A stretch of DNA of 64,000 bases from Bowmanella denitrificans (GCF_002887595.1 NZ_PEBU01000007.1:124001-188000), one strand, 5' to 3'; shown: positions 44,378 through 54,559, numbered from the stretch's first letter. Translations and numbers: made by a program. Notes: generated by a model from the sequence alone, not told the origin.

Positions 44378-44671
44378 TTAGAAATAGCAGTCCTGCCAAT
44401 CCAGCAACATATGCACCGCCAGACCAACGCCAATCCAGCGAGTCTTGGGCAACCACAGCAATGCCGCATAAAGAATAAACCAGGGCCATTGATGTAAGGG
44501 ATGGAAGCCGATACTGCAACGATCCGGGTCATAAATGGGCGTGGCCAGCAGATGATCCAGGTCCACCAGCATCGTCAACGCCATCAATATAAAGGCACGT
44601 TGCCAGGCCTTACCGGCCAGACTCAATGCCAGCGCCAATGGAATGGCAAAATGCAGCAGAATATGCAGCAT
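44378..44671 (-). CDS. DUF6122-like small membrane protein
   Basis: 97 residues, almost entirely hydrophobic, with about three to four helices. LTMLVDLDHLLATPIYDPDRCSIGFHPLH carries Asp, His and Arg residues of the DUF6122/YdjM-like metal-dependent hydrolase type. The start ATGA overlaps the EamA stop, so it is coupled to that gene. Ribosome initiation here probably depends on translation of EamA. Confidence 0.72.
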   Translation of the reverse strand: MLHILLHFAIPLALALSLAGKAWQRAFILMALTMLVDLDHLLATPIYDPDRCSIGFHPLHQWPWFILYAALLWLPKTRWIGVGLAVHMLLDWQDCYF

Positions 44672-45600
44672 CAGGCTTGCTGTGCCTTGGCTTTTCCGGC
44701 TGCGGCCAGCATCGAGCCAAGCATCACCATACCAGCGCCGATATAAGCCCATTTATCCAGATCACTGGCGGAAAAATGCGCCGGCCATACCCATACCGCC
44801 ATTTCCATGCTGGTAAAGGTAAATAGCGGTGCCAGGGCAATAACAGCACTGACCTTAGAGGCATGCCAGATATTCAATGCTTCGGTAAACGCCCCGTAGG
44901 CCACCACGGTATTGGCACAGCAAAACAGTAATGCAAAGACCTGCAAGCTGTTCAGCTGCATTACTGAGCTTAAATCAGCGAAAGGCAGTAATACCAGGCT
45001 GCCTGCACAGTATAAAATCAGGGTCAGTTGTTTGGCTGTGACCGCTTTAAGCAGCACTTTTTGCGACAGGGCATACCAGGCCCAGGTGATAGCAGCAATC
45101 ACCACCAGAATCACCCCCAGAGTATACTGGCCAAGCGAACTGAACAGCACCGGCAGACGATCATTAAAAAACAGCATCAAGCCGGATAGCAAAATCAACG
45201 CACCCAGGGTTTCCAGACGGTTAAAGCGCTCTTTGTATAGCAGGATCCCCCCCACCATCAGTAAAAATGGTGCAAGTTGGATCACAACCTGAGCGGTTTC
45301 CGGGTTCAGATAATCCAAGCCCTGTAAATACAACACATAGTTGGCAATCAGGCCGATGGCTGCTGCCGCAATCAGCAGATTATTGCTGCGACTGATGGCC
45401 CGCAGCGGTGGCAAAGCTTTGCTTTTATACAACATCAGCCCGACCACCAGGGCGGCGGCACTGAAGCGATACCAGGTAATACTGATGGCATCCATCACTT
45501 CCAGGCACAGCTTTAACGCCACCGGCAGCATTCCCCACAGCACGGCGGTCAGCAAGGACAATCCAAACCCATACCAATGTCTGACAACAACTGTTTGCAT
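44671..45600 (-). CDS. EamA/DMT superfamily transporter
   Basis: 309 residues with ten membrane helices and two EamA repeats (about 12-145 and 155-295; SLLTAVLWGMLPVALK and LGVILVVIAAITWAWYALSQK). Such proteins export or exchange metabolites such as amino acids or nucleosides; the substrate is unknown. ATG at 45600 follows GGAG by 5 bases. It heads a two-gene unit with the DUF6122-like gene. Confidence 0.87.
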   Translation of the reverse strand: MQTVVVRHWYGFGLSLLTAVLWGMLPVALKLCLEVMDAISITWYRFSAAALVVGLMLYKSKALPPLRAISRSNNLLIAAAAIGLIANYVLYLQGLDYLNPETAQVVIQLAPFLLMVGGILLYKERFNRLETLGALILLSGLMLFFNDRLPVLFSSLGQYTLGVILVVIAAITWAWYALSQKVLLKAVTAKQLTLILYCAGSLVLLPFADLSSVMQLNSLQVFALLFCCANTVVAYGAFTEALNIWHASKVSAVIALAPLFTFTSMEMAVWVWPAHFSASDLDKWAYIGAGMVMLGSMLAAAGKAKAQQA

Positions 45601-45665
45601 CACAGCTCCAACAGGGATTAGACAGGCCGCTGAAGCGCGGCCTCAAGGATAAAGCCCGTGGCTTA

Positions 45666-46511
45666 TTATTTTTTATTAATCTGGTGCTTGCGTACCGCGC
45701 GGCGCATGCGGGAAATCCGCACATGATCCAGGCGTTTTTTATCATCCACCGCCAGCAGGCTCTCTTTTTCGGCGGGCAACTTCGCCAGCTTACGAAGCGC
45801 ATTAACATCTTTCAGTTGCAGCTCCACCCAGGCACCCTGAGGTAAACGCTTGGCCAGCTCAATATCACCATAGCGCACCCTGATCAGGCGGCTGACCTTA
45901 ACGTCCTGAGACTCCCACATGCGCCGCACTTCGCGGTTGCGTCCTTCACTTAAGGTTACGTTGAACCACTGGTTCATGCTTTCCTCATCGCCCTGATGAC
46001 GACGAATACTGGTAAACTTGGCATCGCCATCTTCCAGCTTGATGCCGTTTTTCAGGCGCCGGATAATATCGTCGGTCACTTCGCCAAACACCCTTACCGC
46101 GTATTCGCGTTCTACTTCGTGACTGGGATGCATCAACCGGTTGGCCAGTTCACCGTCATTGGTAAACAACAACAAGCCACTGGTGTTGATATCCAGACGG
46201 CCAACGGCAATCCAGCGACCCTGTTTTATTCTTGGCAGACGGTCAAATACGGTAGCACGCCCCTGAGGGTCACTACGACTGCAAAGCTCACCTTCCGGCT
46301 TGTTATACATCAACACCCGACAGATGGGTTTTTCGGTCTGGATATCCACCAGCTTACCGTCCACCCGAACCTTGTCCTCTGCACTCACCCTTTGTCCCAG
46401 GGTAGCCAGTTGGCCGTTGACGGAAATCCGTCCTTCAGTGATCCACTTTTCCATCTCCCGACGGGAACCGATACCGGCGTTGGCCAGTACCTTTTGCAGT
46501 TTTTCGCTCAC
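45666..46511 (-). CDS. rluB: 23S rRNA pseudouridine(2605) synthase
   Basis: 281 residues of the RsuA/RluB/E/F family. An S4 RNA-binding domain (1-60; [18 protein letters not shown]) precedes the catalytic domain with Asp107 in [11 protein letters not shown]. It converts U2605 of 23S rRNA to pseudouridine. The basic C-terminal tail (about 250-281) resembles that of E. coli RluB. It lies beside scpB, a frequent arrangement in gammaproteobacteria, though 247 bases and a repeat now separate them. Confidence 0.9.
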   Translation of the reverse strand: MSEKLQKVLANAGIGSRREMEKWITEGRISVNGQLATLGQRVSAEDKVRVDGKLVDIQTEKPICRVLMYNKPEGELCSRSDPQGRATVFDRLPRIKQGRWIAVGRLDINTSGLLLFTNDGELANRLMHPSHEVEREYAVRVFGEVTDDIIRRLKNGIKLEDGDAKFTSIRRHQGDEESMNQWFNVTLSEGRNREVRRMWESQDVKVSRLIRVRYGDIELAKRLPQGAWVELQLKDVNALRKLAKLPAEKESLLAVDDKKRLDHVRISRMRRAVRKHQINKK

Positions 46512-46650
46512 GTGCGTTTTGCCCTTATTATGCCTGTTTCAACATTAGTCTGAAAAAGGCCGCTATTCTACTCGCGTCCCGTTTCTGGCACCAGCGTTAA
46601 ACTTGCTATAGCCTGATATCGCCCGATGGCAAAGACCTACTGTATTATTC

Positions 46651-46730
46651 ATCGTAGAGACGCTGAGAACGCAGATATTTCATTAGATTGAACCCTGTTC
46701 CCTCTGGGTTCTCGGCGTCTCTGCGGTAAA
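46651..46730. repeat. 75-bp CCGCAGAG-type palindrome, copy 1
   Basis: CGTAGAGACGCTGAGAACGCAG at the left is matched by CTGGGTTCTCGGCGTC then TCTGCGG at the right, forming a long imperfect hairpin with an AT-rich middle. A similar element is at 56566-56640. It lies between scpB and rluB. Confidence 0.75.
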
Positions 46731-46758
46731 AATCTCTATACATAATGGTATTGGCTGT

Positions 46759-47349
46759 TTATGCATGCTGCTCACTCTCATCAGGCGAAGGTAGCTCATC
46801 GATGGGCAGTTGCGCCAGGGCGGCAAAATCTATCTCGGATGGCAATTCATCCAGCCCGCCCAGAGAAAAGTAGTCCAAAAAGGCTTTGGTGGTGGCATAT
46901 AAGGCAGGCCTGCCCGGCACTTCTTTGTGGCCGACGGTTTTAATCCAGCCGCGTTCGGTCAAGGTTTTAACGATATGGGTACTGACCGATACCCCGCGCA
47001 CATCTTCAATCTCACCGCGGGTAATGGGCTGACGATAAGCAATCAACGCCAGGGTCTCCAACAAGGCCCTTGAATAGCGCGGCGCCTGCTCCTGCCAGAG
47101 TTTAGACAACCAGGGGGCCAGACTATCCATGGATTGAAAACGGTAGCCACTGGCGACTTTTACCAGTTGTACCCCGCGCGGACGATAATCCAGTTGCAGT
47201 TCATCCAAAATGGCTTTGAGGCGCTTTTGGCTGACCTTAATATCCAGCAGTACGGTTTCCTGCAAGCGCTGGAGACTCAGTGGCTCGTCGGCCACAAAAA
47301 TGGCCGCTTCCACCAGTTGTTTTAACTGCTCATCCGATATCCGCGCCAT
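46759..47349 (-). CDS. scpB: Segregation and condensation protein B
   Basis: 196 residues with two winged-helix domains. LLETLALIAYRQPITRGEIEDVRGVSVS is the family hallmark. ScpB joins ScpA and an SMC protein in chromosome segregation. The start at 47349 follows an AGGAGG ribosome site, and overlaps the end of scpA by 20 bases. Gammaproteobacteria often have MukBEF instead, so an ScpAB pair marks this lineage. Confidence 0.92.
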   Translation of the reverse strand: MARISDEQLKQLVEAAIFVADEPLSLQRLQETVLLDIKVSQKRLKAILDELQLDYRPRGVQLVKVASGYRFQSMDSLAPWLSKLWQEQAPRYSRALLETLALIAYRQPITRGEIEDVRGVSVSTHIVKTLTERGWIKTVGHKEVPGRPALYATTKAFLDYFSLGGLDELPSEIDFAALAQLPIDELPSPDESEQHA

Positions 47350-48196
47350 AGGCATCCTCCTGCATTGGCCTGCCTTTTACATGAATCTGTGCATAAGGAG
47401 CGGCCTGAACCAATTCGATCAGTGACTCTTTAACCAGTTCCAGCACCGCCAAAAAGGTAACCACCACGCCAGCACGGCCTTCTTCCAGCCTAAACAGTGC
47501 CTGAAAGGGCACAAACTGCTGCTCACCATCCAGCCTGGCCAGAATCGCACTCATCCGTTCACGGGTTGACAACGCCTCGCGTTGAATCTGATGATGTTCA
47601 AAGGCGGCGGCACGCTTAAGTACATCCTGAAAGCTCAGTACCAGTTCTTGCAAGGTCACCGTAGGCAGAATTCGAATGGGCTGACAGTTATCACTGGGCC
47701 TGGCCTCAGCCAGATAAAAATCCCGCTCCTGCCTGGGTAACCCATCCAGTTCCTGAGCCGCCTGCTTGATGGCTTCATATTCGCGTAAACGGCGGATCAG
47801 CTCGGCACGCGGGTCTTGTTCGTCATCTGCTGCATCTTCGCGTTTAGGCAGCAACACCCTGGATTTAATCTCGGCCAGTATCGCCGCCATTAACAAGTAT
47901 TCACCGGCCAGTTCCAGCTTGAGATCGGTCATGAGATCCACGTATTCCATATACTGGCGGGTGATCTGCAATATGGGCAGACTGGCAATATCAAATTTTT
48001 GCTTGCGGATCAGATACAGCAATAAATCCAGCGGGCCTTCAAAGCTCTCCAGAATGACTTCCAGCGCATCAGGGGGAATATACAAATCTTCCGGGCGCTC
48101 AATCATCGCCTCGCCATGCACAAACGCCAGTGGCAGCGGCTGCTGCACCGGCGTTTTTCCTATTGGCTCGGCCTGATTATCAAGAGCTTCAGACAA
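47330..48196 (-). CDS. scpA: Segregation and condensation protein A
   Basis: About 288 residues. FEGPLDLLLYLIRKQKFDI is the kleisin signature, and LAEIKSRVLLPKRE follows; the C-terminus is a winged helix that would close the SMC ring. The N-terminal 30 residues are variable, so the start is uncertain: TTG at 48196 with AAGGGG 12 bases upstream, GTG at 48223, or ATG at 48106. All overlap or abut the yciO end, so translation is coupled. It heads the scpA-scpB pair, downstream of yciO and rnm. Confidence 0.9.
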   Translation of the reverse strand: MSEALDNQAEPIGKTPVQQPLPLAFVHGEAMIERPEDLYIPPDALEVILESFEGPLDLLLYLIRKQKFDIASLPILQITRQYMEYVDLMTDLKLELAGEYLLMAAILAEIKSRVLLPKREDAADDEQDPRAELIRRLREYEAIKQAAQELDGLPRQERDFYLAEARPSDNCQPIRILPTVTLQELVLSFQDVLKRAAAFEHHQIQREALSTRERMSAILARLDGEQQFVPFQALFRLEEGRAGVVVTFLAVLELVKESLIELVQAAPYAQIHVKGRPMQEDAYGADIG

Positions 48197-48809
48197 AGGC
48201 TGACACGTCCCCTTCACCTTCACGGATCACAATGCATTCCCCTTCGGAAAGATCCAGGACCGTGGTGGGATGTTCGCCAAGATGGCCGCCATTGATGATC
48301 AAATCCACCTGTTTTTCCAGCATATCGCGGATCGTTTCCGGATCGGACTCTGCGAGCTGATTACCTGGCAGAATCAACGACGTGGACATCAGGGGTTCGC
48401 CCAGCTCTTCTAAGAGCGCAAGGGCAATGCGATTGTCCGGCACCCGAATACCGATGGTTTTACGTTTGGGATGATGCAGGCGCTTAGGTACTTCTTTGGT
48501 GGCTTTTAGGATAAAAGTATAGGCACCCGGCGTATTGTTTTTAATCTGGCGGAATGCCTGATTGTCGACCCTGGCATACACTGACAGCTCCGACATATCC
48601 CGGCACATCAGGGTAAAATTATGCTCTTTACCCAACTCCCGAATGCGGATAATACGCTCCAGGGCTTGCTTATCATCCAGGTGACAACCTATGGCATAGC
48701 CAGAGTCGGTGGGATACACCACCACCGCGCCGTTTTTAACCATATCTGCAGCCTGTTTCATCAGACGCTGTTGGGGGTTATCCGGATGGACATAGAAAAA
48801 CTGACTCAT
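48189..48809 (-). CDS. yciO: YciO, Sua5/YrdC-family protein
   Basis: 206 residues of the Sua5/YrdC/YciO family. PTDSGYAIGCHL, KEHNFTLMCRDMSELS and PGAYTFILKAT match YciO, which differs from the essential tRNA t6A synthase TsaC. The activity of YciO is weak or unsettled. Its position between rnm and scpA is conserved in many gammaproteobacteria. Confidence 0.88.
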   Translation of the reverse strand: MSQFFYVHPDNPQQRLMKQAADMVKNGAVVVYPTDSGYAIGCHLDDKQALERIIRIRELGKEHNFTLMCRDMSELSVYARVDNQAFRQIKNNTPGAYTFILKATKEVPKRLHHPKRKTIGIRVPDNRIALALLEELGEPLMSTSLILPGNQLAESDPETIRDMLEKQVDLIINGGHLGEHPTTVLDLSEGECIVIREGEGDVSAFV

Positions 48810-48897
48810 TTACCAGCTCAGTAAGGACTTTATTCCCTAATGGTGGCATAAGTGCCTGGCATGGCAAATGGTTTTTCGCATTTAAACAGCCACTTGC

Positions 48898-49740
48898 TCA
48901 AGCCGCAGGACATTGCCAGTCGTCCCAAACCGGCGTGAGTTGTGAGTCAAATTGCAGATTACGGCCCAGCTCCGTCCAGCGGCCAGGGAAATGAAAATCC
49001 GAGCCTGCCGAGGCTTCAAGGCCGTATTCCATAGCATAGCTGGCCAGTTGTCGTTTTAAATCCGGGGCCAGCTGCGGATGGGTTACTTCCATCCCCTGGC
49101 CACCGGACTCAGCAAAAAACACCAGCAACCGGCGCAGCCATTTGGCCGACAGATCGTAGCGGGCCGGGTGAGCCAACACCGCCTTGCCGCCCGCTTGACG
49201 TATCCAACTGATGGCCTCGGGAATTTCCGGCCACTGCGGTTTAACAAAAGCCCGCTTATCTTTGCCTAAGTATTTTTTAAAGGCCTCTTCATGGTCTTTT
49301 ACCGCGCCACGCTTAACCAGTGCCCTGGCAAAATGAGAGCGGGTCAGTTGTCCCACTCCAGCCAAGGCTTTTGCGTCAGCATAAATGCCCTCAATACCGG
49401 CTTTTGCCAACTTAGCTGACATTTCCTGTGCCCGCTGTTCCCTGGCCTGACTTTGTGCGGCAAGACGGGCAAGTAAGCCTGTATCCTGGTGATTCAGATT
49501 GAGGCCGAGCACATGAATATCAAAGCCGTGCCAACGGGTGGATATCTCTACGCCGGCAATAATCCACAACGGCCGTTTCTGACTTTGCTGATAACTGCGA
49601 GCTTCATCAATGGCCGCCACCGTATCATGGTCGGTAATGGCCAGCGCATCCAGTTGCATATTGTGCGCCCGGTCCACCAGTTCTTTGGGTGACAAGGCAC
49701 CGTCCGAATGGTGTGTGTGGCTGTGCAAATCTATTTTCAT
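48898..49740 (-). CDS. rnm: PHP-domain 5'-3' exoribonuclease (RNase AM)
   Basis: 280 residues. PHP metal-binding motifs are visible: DLHSHTHHSDG, ITDHDT, AGVEIS and SAGSDFHFPG. E. coli RNase AM (formerly YciV/TrpH) trims the 5' ends of rRNAs and removes 3'-phosphoadenosine 5'-phosphate groups. ATG at 49740 has GGGA upstream. It is divergent from trp, with the promoter-operator region between. Confidence 0.88.
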   Translation of the reverse strand: MKIDLHSHTHHSDGALSPKELVDRAHNMQLDALAITDHDTVAAIDEARSYQQSQKRPLWIIAGVEISTRWHGFDIHVLGLNLNHQDTGLLARLAAQSQAREQRAQEMSAKLAKAGIEGIYADAKALAGVGQLTRSHFARALVKRGAVKDHEEAFKKYLGKDKRAFVKPQWPEIPEAISWIRQAGGKAVLAHPARYDLSAKWLRRLLVFFAESGGQGMEVTHPQLAPDLKRQLASYAMEYGLEASAGSDFHFPGRWTELGRNLQFDSQLTPVWDDWQCPAA

Positions 49741-49814
49741 CTTTTCCCGCATTAGCTATTGACAGGACATCTATTTTGTTTTCTTCTATAAAGCATCGAG
49801 ATTATAACAATTTG

Positions 49815-49829
49815 GTACGCACAGCGTAC
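49815..49829. promoter_or_regulatory. Inverted repeat before trpL, candidate TrpR operator
   Basis: GTACGC-ACA-GCGTAC is a perfect 6-bp inverted repeat. It sits 20 bases before the trpL start, in the space shared with rnm. E. coli TrpR operators also contain GTAC-ended dyads, but the centre here differs from CTAG, so a TrpR role is not certain. TTGACA at 49759-49764 is a possible -35 box. Confidence 0.45.
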
Positions 49830-49849
49830 TTAATTCAGGCAAAGATTCC

Positions 49850-49900
49850 ATGAACATTAACGCAATCAACATCATTTGGTGGTGGCACAACCCGAACTAG
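49850..49900 (+). CDS. trpL: trp operon leader peptide
   Basis: Encodes a 16-residue peptide, MNINAINIIWWWHNPN, with three consecutive Trp codons at positions 10-12. The ribosome stalls here when Trp-tRNA is scarce, which lets a 2:3 antiterminator form and trpE be read. Too short for ordinary gene finding. The run of three Trp codons should make it more sensitive than the two-Trp leader of E. coli. Confidence 0.92.
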   Translation: MNINAINIIWWWHNPN

Positions 49901-49965
49901 CGGGCTGTGTGCGTTTGTGCTTGGAAAAGCATTCTGAAGGCCCGCATCTGCGGGCCTTTTTTGTT
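49900..49965 (+). terminator. trp attenuator (terminator and antiterminator)
   Basis: The terminator stem GGCCCGCA/TGCGGGCC (49939-49956) is followed by TTTTTT. GCGGGC at 49900-49905 can instead pair with the GCCCGC arm, forming the antiterminator. The spacing to the Trp codons is right for ribosome-stalling control. Confidence 0.9.
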
Positions 49966-49987
49966 TTTATACTATTGGAATGGCAAC

Positions 49988-51577
49988 ATGAGTTTAGCGC
50001 AACTAAGTGACCAGCCAGGGAAAGTCGAGACCCTGATTGTTCAGAGCCGATATCAGGCTGATCCACTGAATCTTTATCAGATTCTGTGCCACAACAAGGC
50101 TAACAGCCTATTGCTGGAATCCGCTGAAATCGACAGTAAGGACGATTTGAAAAGCCTGCTACTGGTAGACGCCGCATTAAAACTAACCTGTAACGGGCAA
50201 TCGGTCACTATCGAAGCCCTCACCGATAACGGCAAGGCCTTATTGCCGCTGCTGGTCAGCCACAGTCAGGCCACTAAGGTGCAACAATCCAGTGACAATG
50301 TTCTGACCCTGGTTTTCGCAGCCGCCGATGAGCACTTGGATGAAGACAGCCGCCTGAAAGCCAAATCGGTATTTGACAGCTTACGTACCCTGCTTAATCG
50401 GGTACAACCGCTGCGTCAGCACCCTCATGCGGTATTTTTAGGCGGCGCGTTTGCCTACGATTTGCTGGGCGGTTTTGAAAATCTGCCAGAGGTGCCTGAA
50501 GGGGCCAATAGCTGTCCGGATTTTGTGTTCTACCTGGCTGAAACCCTGATCCTGATTGACCATCAAACGCAAAACACTGAGATCATTGGCAGTGTATTCT
50601 CTGGTCAAAACGTGGCGCAAAACTATTTTGCTGTCAGCCAGCGTCTGGAACACCTTCATCAGCAGTTGCAACAAGGCCAGCAGTATCAGCAGCAGGCCGT
50701 GCCCAGGGTCAGCCGCGAGCAGTTGGCGGTAGACAAGAGTGATGAAGCCTACCAACAGGATGTGCTGGCACTGAAGGAACATATTCTGGCTGGCGATATC
50801 TTTCAGGTTGTGCCCTCAAGAACATTCAGTCTGCCCTGCCCTGACCCGCATCTTGCCTACGCCAAGCTTAAACAACAAAACCCCAGCCCTTATATGTTCT
50901 TCCTGCAGGATGAGGCATTTTGTATTTTTGGTGCTTCCCCTGAATCAGCGCTGAAGTATTGCAGCCAAAGCAAACAGGTCGAGGTCTACCCCATTGCAGG
51001 CACCCGTCCCAGGGGCTTTAACCCCAACGGTACGATTAATAGGGATCTGGACAGCCGCATTGAGCTGAACTTGCGTGAAGACGAAAAAGAGAAGGCCGAG
51101 CACCTGATGCTGGTCGACCTGGCCCGTAACGACATCGCCCGGGTATCAGTGCCCGGCAGCCGCTTTGTTAAAGACTTGCTGAAAGTAGACCGCTACTCCC
51201 AGGTGATGCACCTGGTTTCCCGGGTGGTAGGCCAGTTACGCCCCGATTTGGATGCCCTGCATGCCTATCAGGCCTGTATGAATATGGGTACCTTAGTGGG
51301 CGCGCCTAAAGTGTCGGCCGCCAGGCTGATCCGCAGGGTTGAAAAGCAGCGGCGCGGCAGTTATGGCGGCGCGGTGGGGTATGTTAACAGTCAGGGCGAT
51401 ATGGACACTTGTATTGTCATTCGCTCTGCCTTTGTCAGGGGTGGCACCGCCTATGTGCAGGCTGGTGCCGGAGTGGTGTACGACTCAGACCCTGTAAGTG
51501 AAGCAAATGAAACCCGCAGTAAAGCCCAGGCGGTATTGCGTGCGATTGTGGACGCCCATCAGGAGAAGCTGGCATGA
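49988..51577 (+). CDS. trpE: Anthranilate synthase component I
   Basis: 529 residues. It makes anthranilate from chorismate with ammonia from TrpG. The chorismate-binding domain has GASPESALKY, IAGTRPRG, LMLVDLARND and GAPKVSAARLI. LLES at residues 42-45 matches the site where tryptophan binds and inhibits the enterobacterial enzyme, so feedback control is likely. The stop overlaps the trpG start (ATGA). Confidence 0.96.
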   Translation: MSLAQLSDQPGKVETLIVQSRYQADPLNLYQILCHNKANSLLLESAEIDSKDDLKSLLLVDAALKLTCNGQSVTIEALTDNGKALLPLLVSHSQATKVQQSSDNVLTLVFAAADEHLDEDSRLKAKSVFDSLRTLLNRVQPLRQHPHAVFLGGAFAYDLLGGFENLPEVPEGANSCPDFVFYLAETLILIDHQTQNTEIIGSVFSGQNVAQNYFAVSQRLEHLHQQLQQGQQYQQQAVPRVSREQLAVDKSDEAYQQDVLALKEHILAGDIFQVVPSRTFSLPCPDPHLAYAKLKQQNPSPYMFFLQDEAFCIFGASPESALKYCSQSKQVEVYPIAGTRPRGFNPNGTINRDLDSRIELNLREDEKEKAEHLMLVDLARNDIARVSVPGSRFVKDLLKVDRYSQVMHLVSRVVGQLRPDLDALHAYQACMNMGTLVGAPKVSAARLIRRVEKQRRGSYGGAVGYVNSQGDMDTCIVIRSAFVRGGTAYVQAGAGVVYDSDPVSEANETRSKAQAVLRAIVDAHQEKLA

Positions 51578-52170
51578 ACAAGCCTCATGTATTTTTGCTC
51601 GATAACTTTGATTCCTTTACCTACAACCTGGTGGATGAAATGCGTTGCCTAGGCTTTGAACTGACCGTCTATCGCAACCATTTGCAGGCCGACTTTGTGT
51701 ATGAGCAGATGCTGGCCTGTGCTGGCGATGCGCTGCTGATGTTATCGCCTGGCCCGGGAACGCCGGCCGAGGCAGGCTGTATGCCGGCGCTACTAAAACG
51801 GGTACAAGGGCGCTTTCCGGTATTGGGCATCTGCCTGGGTCACCAGGCCATTGTTGAACATTATGGTGGCAAGGTGGGCCGGGCCGCAGAAGTAATGCAT
51901 GGTAAATCCTCAGCCATCGAGCATTGCCGGGACAAAATGTTTGCCAATCTGCCCCACCCGTTACCTGTGGCCCGTTACCATTCACTGATGGCCACCCAAC
52001 TGGCAGATGGATTGGATGTCCTGGCCAGCTACAACCAAGTGCCTATGGCGGTGTATCAGGCACAAGATAATATGCTGGGTTTTCAGTTTCACCCTGAGTC
52101 CATTCTCACCTCGCAAGGTAGCCAATTGCTGACCCAGAGCATTGACTATCTGTGCCAAGCAAAAGGATAA
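51574..52170 (+). CDS. trpG: Anthranilate synthase component II (glutamine amidotransferase)
   Basis: 198 residues, one class I glutaminase domain. Nucleophile Cys87 in GICLGHQAI, oxyanion loop SPGPGTP, and the His-Glu of FHPESIL. Here it is a separate gene from trpD, unlike the trpGD fusion of E. coli. It supplies ammonia to TrpE. Its start lies inside trpE's stop; trpD follows after 4 bases. Confidence 0.95.
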   Translation: MNKPHVFLLDNFDSFTYNLVDEMRCLGFELTVYRNHLQADFVYEQMLACAGDALLMLSPGPGTPAEAGCMPALLKRVQGRFPVLGICLGHQAIVEHYGGKVGRAAEVMHGKSSAIEHCRDKMFANLPHPLPVARYHSLMATQLADGLDVLASYNQVPMAVYQAQDNMLGFQFHPESILTSQGSQLLTQSIDYLCQAKG

Positions 52171-52174
52171 CAAG

Positions 52175-53182
52175 ATGCAGGAACTGCTGGAAAAATTATA
52201 CGCATTGCAGCCACTCAGCCAGGAACAGAGCTTCGGCCTGTTCAGCCAGGTGATGCAGGGCAATATGGACCCGATCGTTTTGTCTTCGGTGCTGACCGCG
52301 CTGAAAGTGCGCGGTGAAACTCCACCAGAAATAGCCGGAGCAGCGTCAGCCCTGGTCAGTCATGCGGCGGATTTTCCCCGTCCCGACTATGCATTTGCCG
52401 ATATTGTAGGGACCGGAGGCGACGGTTTTAACACCCTGAACATCTCGTCCTCCAGTGCCATTGTGGGAGCGGCCTGTGGTGTTAAAGTGGCCAAGCACGG
52501 CAATCGCAGTGTGTCGAGTAAATCCGGTTCAGCGGATCTGTTTCGAGAGTTTGGTCTGAATCTGACCATGAGTGCGCATACAGCGCGTCGCTGCCTGGAT
52601 GAATCGGGTCTGTGCTTTTTATTCGCACCTAACTATCATGCCGGCATTCGCCATGCCATGCCGGTCAGAACCGCGCTAAAAACCCGCACTCTGTTCAATT
52701 TGCTTGGCCCGCTGGCCAACCCGGCCAAGCCCAGTCATATGCTAATTGGTGTGTATCTGCCCGAGCTGGTACGCCCCTTTGCCGAAACCTTAAAATTGCT
52801 GGGTTATCAAAAGGCCCTGGTGGTGCATGGCAGCGGGCTGGATGAATTTGCCCTGCATGGACCCAGTCAGGTTGCCAGGCTGGAACATGGCGAGATCCAG
52901 GAATTAATGCTGACTCCGGCCGATTTCGGCCTGCCCGAGCAGCCTATCAGTGCCATTACCGGCGGTGAACCACAAGAAAATAAAAACATGATTGAAGCGC
53001 TACTGAGCGGCAACGGGCAGCCCGCCCATTGTCAGGCTGTGGCTATCAATACCGGTGCGCTGTTGATGTTGATGGGTAAAGTGGATAGCTTTGCCCAGGG
53101 AGCAGAGATGGCCATGGATATGATGCAAGGTCGCCAGGCGCTCGATCTGATTCAGCGCAGCGCAACAATCAGCCAGGAGTAA
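52175..53182 (+). CDS. trpD: Anthranilate phosphoribosyltransferase
   Basis: 335 residues. Substrate-binding motifs [13 protein letters not shown] (PRPP loop), KHGNRSVSS and [14 protein letters not shown] are present. It joins anthranilate to PRPP. The ATG at 52175 follows AAGGAT and comes 4 bases after trpG; a longer frame from 52142 is rejected. Confidence 0.95.
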   Translation: MQELLEKLYALQPLSQEQSFGLFSQVMQGNMDPIVLSSVLTALKVRGETPPEIAGAASALVSHAADFPRPDYAFADIVGTGGDGFNTLNISSSSAIVGAACGVKVAKHGNRSVSSKSGSADLFREFGLNLTMSAHTARRCLDESGLCFLFAPNYHAGIRHAMPVRTALKTRTLFNLLGPLANPAKPSHMLIGVYLPELVRPFAETLKLLGYQKALVVHGSGLDEFALHGPSQVARLEHGEIQELMLTPADFGLPEQPISAITGGEPQENKNMIEALLSGNGQPAHCQAVAINTGALLMLMGKVDSFAQGAEMAMDMMQGRQALDLIQRSATISQE

Positions 53183-53185
53183 CAG

Positions 53186-54559
53186 ATGGCCAACGTATTG
53201 GAAAAAATTGTTGCAGATAAGCGTCAGGAGCTGATTGCCCGCAAGCAGGTCCTGCCACTGGAAAGCTTTGTCAACAACCTGACCCCGTCAGACAAAAGCC
53301 TGTATGAGGCTTTAAACCAGCCGCAGGCAGGGTTTATTTTCGAATGTAAAAAGGCGTCGCCTTCAAAGGGATTAATCAGAGCGGTGTTTGACCTGGATGA
53401 GATCTTAACCGCCTACCAACCCCATGCCGCCGCTATTTCAGTGCTGACGGATGAAAAATACTTTCAGGGTAGCTACGACTATCTAAGCTATGTGACCGAG
53501 CGGGTCAGCCAGCCCGTGCTGAATAAGGATTTCTTTATCGACCCTTATCAGGTACACCTGGCTCGCTATTATCATGCCGATGCGATTCTGCTGATGTTGT
53601 CGGTACTGGATGATGCCAGTTATCTGGAACTGGCGGAACTCGCCGCCCACTATCAGTTGGATGTGCTGACCGAGGTGTCTAATCAGGAAGAGGCACATCG
53701 CGCCACCAATCTGGGTGCCAAGATCATTGGCATTAACAATCGCAACCTGCGTGATTTAACCACCGACCTTGCGACCACCGAGGCACTGGCCCCGCTACTG
53801 CCTGCAGATGCCCTGATTATCTCTGAGTCCGGCATTTATACTCACCAGGATGTATTACGCCTGGCCCCTTTGGCGGATGGCTTTTTGGTGGGCAGCTCAT
53901 TAATGGCGCAGCAGAATCTGCCCCTGGCAGTGCACCAACTGCTGTTTGGCAACATAAAAATCTGTGGCCTGACCAATATCCAGGACGCTCAGGCGGTAAA
54001 ACGCAGTGGCGCCAGTTACGGCGGGCTGATATTTGCCGAACAATCTAAGCGTCGTATCAGCGAAACCCAGGCCAGGCAGTTGGTGGAACAGGTGCCACTT
54101 GATTATGTCGGCGTATTTGTTAACTCGCCCTTAGAGGAGGTGGCAAGGCTTGCCGACAGTCTGAGCTTAAGCGCCGTGCAAGTGCATGGTCAGGAAAGCG
54201 ATGACTATATTGCCGCCCTGAAAAGCATCTTGCCCCATGCTTGCCAATTATGGAAAGCACTGGGCGTAACGGATATGCTGCCCGCCATGCACAACCCTAA
54301 TGTAGATAAATATCTGCTCGACTGTCAGGTCGGCAATGACTTTGGTGGCACAGGTCAACAGTTTGACTGGACCATACTAAGCGACGTTAAAGATAAGTCC
54401 CACATTGCCCTGGCTGGCGGGCTCAACCCAGACAATATCCGTCAGGCCGCTGCCACAGGTGTTGGGCTACTGGATGTGAACTCCGGTATAGAAAGTCGCC
54501 CTGGGGTAAAAGATCCACACAAATTACAGCAACTATTCGCACAATTAAGAGACTACTAA
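53186..54559 (+). CDS. trpCF: Fused indole-3-glycerol phosphate synthase / phosphoribosylanthranilate isomerase
   Basis: 457 residues with two TIM barrels. The TrpC half (1-255) has [20 protein letters not shown] and SESGI; the TrpF half (about 256-457) has KICGLTN, VQVHGQE and LAGGLNPDN. It carries out two consecutive steps. The fusion is the gamma-type arrangement. AGGAG precedes the ATG, and the stop overlaps the trpB start (TAATG). Confidence 0.95.
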   Translation: MANVLEKIVADKRQELIARKQVLPLESFVNNLTPSDKSLYEALNQPQAGFIFECKKASPSKGLIRAVFDLDEILTAYQPHAAAISVLTDEKYFQGSYDYLSYVTERVSQPVLNKDFFIDPYQVHLARYYHADAILLMLSVLDDASYLELAELAAHYQLDVLTEVSNQEEAHRATNLGAKIIGINNRNLRDLTTDLATTEALAPLLPADALIISESGIYTHQDVLRLAPLADGFLVGSSLMAQQNLPLAVHQLLFGNIKICGLTNIQDAQAVKRSGASYGGLIFAEQSKRRISETQARQLVEQVPLDYVGVFVNSPLEEVARLADSLSLSAVQVHGQESDDYIAALKSILPHACQLWKALGVTDMLPAMHNPNVDKYLLDCQVGNDFGGTGQQFDWTILSDVKDKSHIALAGGLNPDNIRQAAATGVGLLDVNSGIESRPGVKDPHKLQQLFAQLRDY

